In this document: piece after piece, positions 16,287 through 23,700 of the stretch | Position numbering within the stretch: position 1 is the stretch's first letter | How the letters are laid out: the number at the start of each line of letters is the position of its first letter | The notes under the pieces: generated by a model | Database searches by the model: none | Told to the model about the DNA's origin: nothing | What the model saw: only the letters and a program-made list of their open reading frames with translations | Program-made: the position numbers and the translations under genes | NCBI GenBank assembly: GCA_005191425.1 | Contig: SUPR01000030.1 | Location: forward strand, 1 to 36,610 | Source: Candidatus Helarchaeota ASGARD archaeon Hel_GB_B | GTDB taxonomy: Archaea > Asgardarchaeota > Lokiarchaeia > Helarchaeales > HEL-GB-B | DNA length: 36,610 bases | Direction of reading: 5' to 3'

Positions 16287-16997
16287 ATGAACGAAAACAC
16301 TCTTTTTGATGTACGAAGCCTTTATATTTTAAAGGACGGAGTGCCAGTTTTTCATTGGCATTATATTAATGACAAAGAATTGAATATAGAAAAAGAAGAG
16401 AAAGATTCGGTTTTAATTTCTGGCTTTTTAAGTGCAATTGTAGTATTTGCAAATGAAATAGGGATCGGAGAGCCCAAGAGTTATTTGACAGATGACATCA
16501 AATTTTCCTTTTTGAATAAAAATGGTTTTCTATTTGTAATTTCTATTGAAAAGGACATCCCTGACGAACAAGCCTATGATTTTTTGAATATAGTTTCCAA
16601 GACATTTATCAAATTATATGATGTAGGTGATTTTCATAACTTACAAGCGATAAATTTCGATGAATTTAAAGAATATTTATTTGAAATAATAAAGAAATTC
16701 AATATAAAAAATATAACAAATGAAAAAATAAATGAGGATGAGATTATAAAAGAAATCCCAAATAAGAGCAATATATATAAAAATTTAATTCCAAAATGCT
16801 ATATTGATTTAGAAAGAAATAAACACTTTTCTAGTTTAAGGCGTACTTTATTTAAATTAATTGATGGGAATATTTCGATATATAATATTGCCCAGAAAAT
16901 GAACTATAACCCACAGGACATTTATTATACACTACGGTCATATGAAAAATTTGGATATATTCAGATCAAAAAAATTGATAATAATGAAGAATCCTAA
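16287..16997 (+). CDS. longin-like domain plus winged-helix protein
   Basis: A protein of about 236 aa. Residues 1-120 look like a longin/roadblock-type fold: VRSLYILKDGVPVFHWHYIN, SVLISGFLSAIVVFANEIG, the strand KFSFLNKNGFLFVISIEKD and then DEQAYDFLNIVSKTFIKLY. A charged linker leads to a C-terminal winged-helix-like unit (LRRTLFKLIDGNISIYNIAQ, then YNPQDIYYTLRSYEKFGYIQ). Longin domains in eukaryotes regulate vesicle-traffic GTPases and SNAREs, and Asgard archaea have many. A GTG at 16266 would add seven residues; I chose ATG 16287 because the fold starts right after it. The domain call is from pattern only, without a diagnostic motif. Confidence 0.55.
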   Translation: MNENTLFDVRSLYILKDGVPVFHWHYINDKELNIEKEEKDSVLISGFLSAIVVFANEIGIGEPKSYLTDDIKFSFLNKNGFLFVISIEKDIPDEQAYDFLNIVSKTFIKLYDVGDFHNLQAINFDEFKEYLFEIIKKFNIKNITNEKINEDEIIKEIPNKSNIYKNLIPKCYIDLERNKHFSSLRRTLFKLIDGNISIYNIAQKMNYNPQDIYYTLRSYEKFGYIQIKKIDNNEES

Positions 16998-17153
16998 AGA
17001 AAAAGGGCATAAAAATGTAAATAAATAAGGAAAAAAAGTACGAACAAAAAACAAATTTTTTAAAAAATAAACCAAGGTTTTAAGATAAAAGATAGTTTTA
17101 GATGGTATAAAAAAGGTAAACTAGAAATCAAGGGGAGTCGAGAAAATATATTT
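16998..17153. other. spacer on the 3' side of the 5S gene
   Basis: A/G-rich DNA between the longin-like gene and the minus-strand 5S rRNA gene. In minus-strand sense a TATATTTTCTC run directly follows the 5S terminal stem and could end its transcript. No other feature is seen. Confidence 0.4.
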
Positions 17154-17323
17154 ATGCAGAAGCGATAAGGCTCTTCCGTGTTCGGGATGGGTAACGGGTG
17201 TTTCCCTTCACCTATGATCGTGATTAAAGTCACAACCATCCTAAGTTCCCATACACTCTCGTAGTATAGTACAGTTAGGACCGCGTGAAGGCTTAATTCG
17301 GCGTCTTATTACTTCTTTTGCAT
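17154..17323 (-). other. new terminal stem of the permuted 5S rRNA
   Basis: The opened ends of the permuted 5S are flanked by two strands that pair with each other. The 5' strand is ATGCAAAAGAAGTAATAAG (17323 to 17305) and the 3' strand is CTTATCGCTTCTGCAT (17169 to 17154). They form 5 pairs, a three-base bulge (AAA), 4 pairs (GAAG/CTTC), a 2-by-2 internal loop and 5 pairs. This resembles a relaxed bulge-helix-bulge, the substrate of archaeal splicing endonuclease, although the second bulge is not canonical. Linkers ACGCCGAA and AGC join the stem to the 5S core. Confidence 0.7.
17173..17296 (-). rRNA. 5S rRNA, circularly permuted gene order
   Basis: In minus-strand sense the 3' half (67 nt, 17296 to 17230) comes first: TTAAGCCTTCACGCGG, helix V CCTAA/TTAGG, loop D CTACGAGAG, GGGAAC and the 3' strand of helix I, ATGGTTGTGA. 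A six-base loop CTTTAA (17229-17224) follows, then the 5' half (51 nt, 17223 to 17173): helix I TCACGATCAT, AGGTGAAGGG, AAACACCCG, CCCATCCCGAAC and CGGAAG. Helix I pairs over all ten positions, two of them G-U. Helix II GTGAAGG pairs with CCTTCAC across the permutation. Joining the outer ends gives CGGAAG-TTAAGCC, the normal archaeal 5S sequence, and a 118-nt molecule of normal length. The gene stands alone, away from 16S and 23S genes. It is a component of the large ribosomal subunit. No conventional 5S copy is in the window. Confidence 0.93.
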
Positions 17324-17326
17324 TAT

Positions 17327-17345
17327 ATTTCCTCAAACAGGAAAT
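17327..17345 (-). promoter_or_regulatory. hairpin just upstream of the permuted 5S
   Basis: ATTTCCT and AGGAAAT form seven pairs around CAAAC, three bases outside the terminal stem of the 5S. TTTATAA on the minus strand at 17388-17382 could be the TATA box and would place the transcript start near 17360, so the hairpin would be part of the precursor leader. A role in processing is inferred from position only. Confidence 0.35.
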
Positions 17346-17864
17346 AAAACGATTTTAAAGGTGTATAGCTTAAATTTTAAGTTATAAATTAAATTAAGAT
17401 TATAAATTACCATAAATAATGAAATTTAAAGTTTTTCTATATAAAAATGAATTATGCAAATTTCAAGTGAAAATTAAATTTTTATGATCAAATGTACATT
17501 TTTAAGACAAATAAAATAAAAAAAATAAATGGTAAAAGAAATTAATTGGAAAAATATATTAATTTTAGAAGTATTAATAAAAATAATTAATGGGATTTGG
17601 AAAACTCCATAAATAAAAATAAATTAAGATTATTCGGGGTTAAAGAATTTTTAAAAGATAGATAAAGGCTATAAATATTAGGAAGTTTCAATAGAAATTG
17701 GAAAATAATTAGATAAAATTTAAATTTCACCAAAAAATATTAATGAATAAAAAAGTAAAAAAATTTAAATAAAATAGATTATATGAAAAAAAGAATTAAT
17801 TTTTAAAAACTTATGAAATAAATACTAAAAATCAATTGGTTAAAATAATTGGAGTAAAGTAATA
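17346..17864. other. AT-rich spacer, no gene seen
   Basis: About 520 A-rich bases between the 5S gene and the DUF1512 gene, transcribed away from each other. It should hold both promoters. No open frame, tRNA or repeat was noticed. Confidence 0.5.
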
Positions 17865-18989
17865 ATGACATTTGGAACCGATAATATATGGACAATGGTA
17901 TATAATGCTATTTTTCTTTTAGTTATAATAATATTTTCATTATATGGACAAAAATTACAGAGTCTTTTTTGGTTGCAATCGATAAAGAATGCTGTAGAAG
18001 AATTAAAATCAATGACATTAAAAGCTAGGGATTTACTTGTAGAAAAAATAAAGGAAATAGGGAAACCAAAAAAAGATCCAAAAGCAGCAGTAAATTCTTT
18101 TCTGGAATTTTTCACAGTTACACCGGTAGATTTAGACCCCGCAGGAGTTATTCAAAGGTTAGAGCATGTATTAGATGTCAGAAAAAATCGTTGGGAAGAG
18201 CAAGTAAAACAGATGGCGCCAGAAGCTAATGAGGTATATGCGGCAAATATTGAGAATGCATTAGAAGCTGCACTTGGGCTCCATCAAATTTTTAAAACTG
18301 TAAGGCATTATTATATTTTAGGTAAAAAGTCAAAAAGCCTAATGGTGATTATGCAGATTCAGATGCAGTTGTCATTAATAATGCAACAAGCTAAAGCAGT
18401 AGAAAATGCTTTAAATGCCTTTATAGAAGGTAAGCCTATTGGTGATAGCGTAGGGCCTTTAGTAGTAACTAAATTGGTCCAAAATTATGGCTCTGAAGGT
18501 AATCCCGTTAAGAAAATTGAAGACTATACAAAAGAAATAAATCTTTATGAATTAAACATTGAGGGCAGAAATGCATTTATTATAAGAGCAAAGGGGCCAG
18601 GTGCAACAGTAGGAAAGCCGGGTGAAGCAATTAAAAAACTATTAAATGAGAAAAAAAATATTTCAAGGTTATTTATGGTGGATGCTGGGTTGAAATTAGA
18701 AGGAGAGAAAACAGGTGCGGTAATTGAAGGTGTAGGTGCGGTAATTGGTGGTTTTGGAGTAGAAAAATACAAAATAGAAGAAGCAGCTGGAGTAAAAAAC
18801 AAATTACCAATGGACGGGTATGTAATAAAAGAATCAATTGAGGATGCTTATGGTCCAATGAAAAAAGAGATTGCTGATGGTGCCGATAAAGCCGTAAAAT
18901 TATTGATCCAAGGAATAAAAGAACGAACTTTAGAGAACGACAATATTATAATTGCTGGAATTGGAAATTGTTGCGGTATAGGCGATTAA
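17865..18989 (+). CDS. DUF1512 family archaeal membrane protein
   Basis: A 374-aa protein with one N-terminal membrane helix (MVYNAIFLLVIIIFSLYG) and a large, presumably cytoplasmic, domain. The body has a helical stretch with FFTVTPVDLDPAGVIQRLEH and conserved-looking glycine-rich segments (AKGPGATVGKPGEAIKKLL, GAVIEGVGAVIGGFGVEKY), ending in IAGIGNCCGIGD. This matches the DUF1512 family of archaea, whose ending is typically GIGNTxGI. The function is unknown. It is followed 16 bases later by a membrane zinc-ribbon gene, so the two are probably co-transcribed. Confidence 0.8.
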   Translation: MTFGTDNIWTMVYNAIFLLVIIIFSLYGQKLQSLFWLQSIKNAVEELKSMTLKARDLLVEKIKEIGKPKKDPKAAVNSFLEFFTVTPVDLDPAGVIQRLEHVLDVRKNRWEEQVKQMAPEANEVYAANIENALEAALGLHQIFKTVRHYYILGKKSKSLMVIMQIQMQLSLIMQQAKAVENALNAFIEGKPIGDSVGPLVVTKLVQNYGSEGNPVKKIEDYTKEINLYELNIEGRNAFIIRAKGPGATVGKPGEAIKKLLNEKKNISRLFMVDAGLKLEGEKTGAVIEGVGAVIGGFGVEKYKIEEAAGVKNKLPMDGYVIKESIEDAYGPMKKEIADGADKAVKLLIQGIKERTLENDNIIIAGIGNCCGIGD

Positions 18990-19005
18990 GTTAGGGTGTA
19001 GGTTC

Positions 19006-19404
19006 TTGTCTGAAGAGAAAAATGTTAAATTATCATCAAGAATTTTAAAAGCATTAGGATTATTCCTAATGATTGTTTTTGTTATTATAATGTATATTGG
19101 GTTTATTTCAAACCCTATGGATTTAAACCTAATAATTTTAGGAATGAGTGGGCTATTTATAAGCGTACTTCTACAATCTCTAGCGGCAAAAGGTGTTGTT
19201 AAGCCAGAATTTGTTATGATATCAGAAATTAAATGTTCAAGTCCAAAATGCGACTTCCATAAATTTCGGTTGTTCAAGGAAGGAGATTATGTATATAAAA
19301 AGTTTGGCGTTTGTGAGAAATGTTCAACGGGTAAAATGTTAATACAAAACATTATCCAAATGAATGAAAAGGAATTTAAAAAGATTATTTCAAATCCGAA
19401 ATAA
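19006..19404 (+). CDS. two-helix membrane protein with zinc ribbon
   Basis: A 132-aa protein from a TTG start with GGGTGTAGG upstream. Two membrane helices (LGLFLMIVFVIIMYIGFI and LIILGMSGLFISVLLQSL) precede a C-terminal zinc ribbon with CSSPKC and CEKC spaced about 30 residues apart. It lies 16 bases after the DUF1512 gene, so they may form a complex. The function is unknown. It converges on coaD with only 12 bases between the stops. Confidence 0.7.
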   Translation: MSEEKNVKLSSRILKALGLFLMIVFVIIMYIGFISNPMDLNLIILGMSGLFISVLLQSLAAKGVVKPEFVMISEIKCSSPKCDFHKFRLFKEGDYVYKKFGVCEKCSTGKMLIQNIIQMNEKEFKKIISNPK

Positions 19405-19416
19405 ATTGAAAAATAT

Positions 19417-19899
19417 TTAATTGGACGATTTTTTTATAATATTACCTTTCCTATCTATTTCTCCAGCTCTTATTCTTGTTGAGGATATTGGTATTTTGTC
19501 TTTTGAGTATAAAAGAGGGATAACAATAATTACTAACGGGACAAGTCCTTTTTTAGTCCTAATTTCATTAATTTTTAAAGCTCCTTGATAAGTATCAGTA
19601 CTTACGACAATAGCATCTTGGTCTTTATCGGTAATTGCGGTGCCAAAATTATCTTTAAGAGTGGTAATAATTGCTCTTTCATATAAATTATTTTTTTTCA
19701 AATAAGAGATCAAGTTATTCTTTCTAATTTTAAAAACAGGGATCTTATTTGAGTATTTTTTATTTTTTATCATGTCGTCAATAGTAATTGCAATAACAAC
19801 TTTTTCTCCCAAATCAAACGCTGTTTTAAGTAATTTTTCATGTCCAATATGGAACTGAGAAAATGTGCCTGCCACTCCTACTCTATTAAATGGTCTCAT
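19417..19899 (-). CDS. coaD: phosphopantetheine adenylyltransferase, archaeal type
   Basis: A protein of about 160 aa catalysing the transfer of AMP from ATP to 4'-phosphopantetheine in coenzyme A synthesis. The nucleotidyltransferase signature is clear: GVAGTFSQFHIGHEKLLKTA with the HxGH ATP-binding motif, then IDDMIKNKK, DNFGTAITDKDQDAIVVSTD, INEIRTKKGLVPLVIIVIPL and the closing ISSTRIRAGEID. This arrangement is typical of the archaeal/eukaryotic PPAT rather than bacterial CoaD. The frame opens at 19932; I chose ATG 19899 so that the protein begins MRPFNRVGVAGTF, as is usual. Confidence 0.88.
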   Translation of the reverse strand: MRPFNRVGVAGTFSQFHIGHEKLLKTAFDLGEKVVIAITIDDMIKNKKYSNKIPVFKIRKNNLISYLKKNNLYERAIITTLKDNFGTAITDKDQDAIVVSTDTYQGALKINEIRTKKGLVPLVIIVIPLLYSKDKIPISSTRIRAGEIDRKGNIIKKSSN

Positions 19900-20000
19900 C
19901 TTAATTTCATACCAGTAAATGGACGGAAGCAATCAAGATAAAAGAAAATAAATTAAAATCAGTATATGTTACTATGGACTACTCTGATAAAAAAAAGAGA

Positions 20001-20468
20001 TTAAATATTATCCAAATCGCCCAAGGCTGATTTTAAATCTTCTTCTTCATCACTTAGAGCTCCACTTTCAAATGGTGGTTGTTCGCCTAAGAATTCGCTC
20101 AATACTTTCTCTAGTTCAGATGAAGCGGATTTCATTACTAATCTAATCATCCCAATGTTTACGTCTTTATCACTGATTAAACATAAAACGCCTGACCCAC
20201 ATGATGCTGCGAAAATTTTGCCATCATCGAATTCAGAGGTTACTATATTTAAATTTCCAATATCCAATGACCTACCCTGTTCTTCACTAGCACAAAATAC
20301 GGCTGAAGCAATAGCTCCGATCCCATCAACGTCCACGGGATAATAGGAAAATTTAGAAACATGAGCTATTGTTAATCCCGTCCTATCTGCTAAGATAACT
20401 TTTTTGATACCCGGTTCGCTCTTTATAATTCTCGCGAGAATTTTATCGAACGCTTTTACATCCATCAT
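20001..20468 (-). CDS. Roadblock/LC7 domain protein
   Basis: A 155-aa protein. Residues 1-120 are a Roadblock/LC7 (MglB-like) domain: IIKSEPGIKKVILADRTGLT, then VDVDGIGAIASAVFCASEEQ, the strand GNLNIVTSEFDDGKIFAASC, GSGVLCLISDKDVNIGMIRL and a final helix. An acidic tail follows (LSDEEEDLKSALGDLDNI). Such proteins dimerise and regulate small Ras-like GTPases (MglB acts on MglA; Ragulator on Rag) and are abundant in Asgard archaea. No GTPase gene lies nearby. A second ATG one codon on is an equally possible start. Confidence 0.87.
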   Translation of the reverse strand: MMDVKAFDKILARIIKSEPGIKKVILADRTGLTIAHVSKFSYYPVDVDGIGAIASAVFCASEEQGRSLDIGNLNIVTSEFDDGKIFAASCGSGVLCLISDKDVNIGMIRLVMKSASSELEKVLSEFLGEQPPFESGALSDEEEDLKSALGDLDNI

Positions 20469-20717
20469 TTATGAAACACCAAATTATGAAATTCATAAAA
20501 CATATTTTAACAATCATTTATGAGTGTTATGTTGATTAATAATTTAATTATTATAATTTATTGAGTTATATTAAACTTTTTAATTTTTTTATTTTTCTTA
20601 AATGATCGATTTTTAGTCGATTTTGGTAAGTTTAAAAGTTTACGAGGCAATGAGGGAAGATATTTAAGCTAAAATTTTATATATAAATGAATAATATGGA
20701 ACGGAATTGGAACATTG

Positions 20718-23700
20718 CTAATCTTCAATAATTTTGTAATAACCTTCTTTTGGTTGATAAAGTACGCCATGCATTCTAAGAGTATTTAATTCTGATTCGA
20801 CTTGTTCTTCCGAAATTCTAAGCCTACTGGCAGCTTCTTTAATCTCTTCAATCGAAACAGCTTGACCACCTTTTCTTTCTGTTAATTCTCGAATTAATTG
20901 ATTAATTTGGTCTAAACGTCTTCTATGAGTAGTAGTGATACCCGTTTCTATTGCATCGATATCTGAGACACCAGTCTCCTGGTCAATCCCAACCTGTCCT
21001 AAAGAATAAGTCATTAATTGGATCACTGATTGAGCATCTTCAGCAGTTACTTCTTCATGTAATAAAACTTTAGCTCTTGCTTCAGCAAGTCGTATTAATG
21101 CCTCTAAATATCGAGCTGTAATCGGAATTGGTGTCTCTGGATCTGCGCCCGCAATTCGAGTTTGTAAATAAAACTGTTTAATTACTTCTATTGCTTCTTT
21201 GGTTATTCGAGGTTTACAATTTTTCTTAGCATAATAGATATAATTTTTTAAAAGTTCATGATCAATTGGTGGTTCTTGGGGTGTTTCTTCAGAACTTAAT
21301 ATAAAATTTGCCATTCGTTCATCATTTGTAGGACTTGGTTGGTCCCTAATTAAAAATATTAAATCAAATCTCGATAAAATAGTCGGCGGTAATTTCTTAA
21401 TATTCTCCGCAACTGTTTTATATGGGTCATATCTACCTTGAAATGGGTTGGCTGCAGCTAGAATTGACGTCCTTGAATTTAACGTAGCTATTATTCCTGC
21501 TTTTGCTATACTGACCGTATTGTGCAATATGACACCGTGGCTAACAAAATTATGATTTGGTTCAATAGTTATATCATATACCCAAGGAGTAAAATATTCT
21601 TCTTCATTTTTAATTTTCTGAATATCAACAATTTTCAGAAATTTTATGTCTGATTTTATTAACTTTTGGACTGACTTTACTGAACCAATGGTTTTTTCGA
21701 TTTTTTTAATTAAAATATCGATGTTGTCCTTATTTAAACAATTGTCATTATTTTGGTTAATATTCTCAATTAATTCCGAATTTGGGATTAAGTTATTAAC
21801 TATTAATGAAATTTCTGGTTTCAAATTTAAATATGAACTGGATGAATAAGGTGTATTCAAAAGTTTTTTGAGTTTTTGCTGGATTTTGTAGAGTTTATTA
21901 ACTGCCTCGTTTAATAATTTTAGAGCTAGCTCTTTTGTCATTTTAGGCTTGTTTATACCAGTAAATTTAGATAGTGTAGATGAATTTGAACAGATTTTTT
22001 CAGTAATTTTTGTGATTAAATTTTCAATAGGGACGGGAATTGTATCATATTTAAATTGGTCATAGAAAATATCTTTTAAAGCTGGAGTTTGAGGCTCTTT
22101 CTGGTCGAACTGAAGAAATATTTCCTGGACAAATTTTTGAAGTGAGCATGGCGATATAAACAGTTTATGTCTTCTGTTCTCAAATTTGATATAGCTTGAA
22201 ATACCTAATTTTAATAATAAATCTTGCAAATCTTCGCAAATTACTTTTTTCTGACACACAAAGTATATTTTTTGCTCAAAAATTTCTCCAATAGTCCTAA
22301 AAGTAGCGGTTAAAAAAGATTTGGCTATTTCTTTACTTGCACCCAGTATTTTTGATGGGACACGTTTATTATTATTATCCATTAATTCAGGAAAATTTAT
22401 TTTGAACCAGTAATAGAGGTCATAAGAGTCATAATAGACTACTGTATAGTCAATCAGATTTAATTTCTGAATTGGTATTATTCCAAATAAATCATTTAAA
22501 AGCCGGGCGACCTCATTTATTATATTTTTAGATAAATTTGAAAACTGAATTTGAGTTGAAATATCTGAATTTAAATTACCAGAAGTGAAAAAATGTCCAA
22601 CAAGTTCAGCTACCTCTAATGTTAGGAGATTTGGCTCTTTTTTTACCTGTAATTTAGTTATAAAATTATGGTCTAACGCAATTGGTTTCGTAGAATTAGG
22701 TAAATAACGAGGGGCTGGTATATAATCACCTATTGAGCAATTTTCTGCTTTAACACAGTCTATATTGAGTCCATTTAATTTAAATACAGGGTGTTCTGGA
22801 GTAACAATTATTGACCTACCATTTGAAAATTCTATCTTGTAAAAATTGCTTGGAGCTATATGTCGGCTTAATCTATTTATCCTACTTTTATAAATTTGTT
22901 CAAAATCTGTAGTATATAGTCCTATATCTTGAAATGGAAGTATTTCACAATTAATACCTTTGACCACTTCTTTTGGACGCGATTCAATTGCGTCATCAAT
23001 GAATTCGCCAATTTTAATTTTTCTTCCGTCAATAAGTAAAATTTCAGTATTTGGGTGGAAACATAGTTGTTCCATGGACTCATGAATAGAAATACGATCT
23101 TCGGGCCTCATTTTATCAAATTCATCAATGGCAGCCAGACCTTGATCTGCTAATACGAGTACTCCTGCTTCAAGTGAGAGATTTCCTGTATCTTTATCTC
23201 TTAATACGCTCGCGGTTAAGCCAGCCGCACTTGTACCTTTACCACTTGTATATATCCCTCTTGGTGCTATTAATGCTGCACTTTTTAGGATTTGACTATT
23301 ATGGAAAATTACATGACCATTGGCAAGGATAAAATGGTTATTCTCAGTCCCTATATCATATACATATTCAAACTCATTTTCTAATTTAGTTATTGAAATA
23401 ATTTTGTCCCAAAAAACATTTTTGTTTATTGAAGTTCCTAAAATCTTGGCATCTTGATACTTTTTATTTAAGTTATGAGTACATCTCTTTAAAGCCAGGA
23501 TTGTTCCTAGACATTCGGATAATACTTTTTGATTATTAAAATCAAGTAATTTAGGTTGAATAAATCTTTGAGGGATGGTACCTAAAGAAATACCCGTTCT
23601 ATTTATTTCCGTGTCTAATAGATTAAGCTTATTATAAGAATAGACATGGTGTTCCCGCTTTACTCTCAAATATAAATTTTTTTGTTCTTTATTATTTATA

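Noticed and set aside
17140-17300. Two separate broken 5S pseudogene halves
   Set aside because: Helix I and helix II pair across the two pieces, the loop is a tidy six bases, and the joined sequence is complete with a normal length; a single permuted gene explains this better than two fragments.
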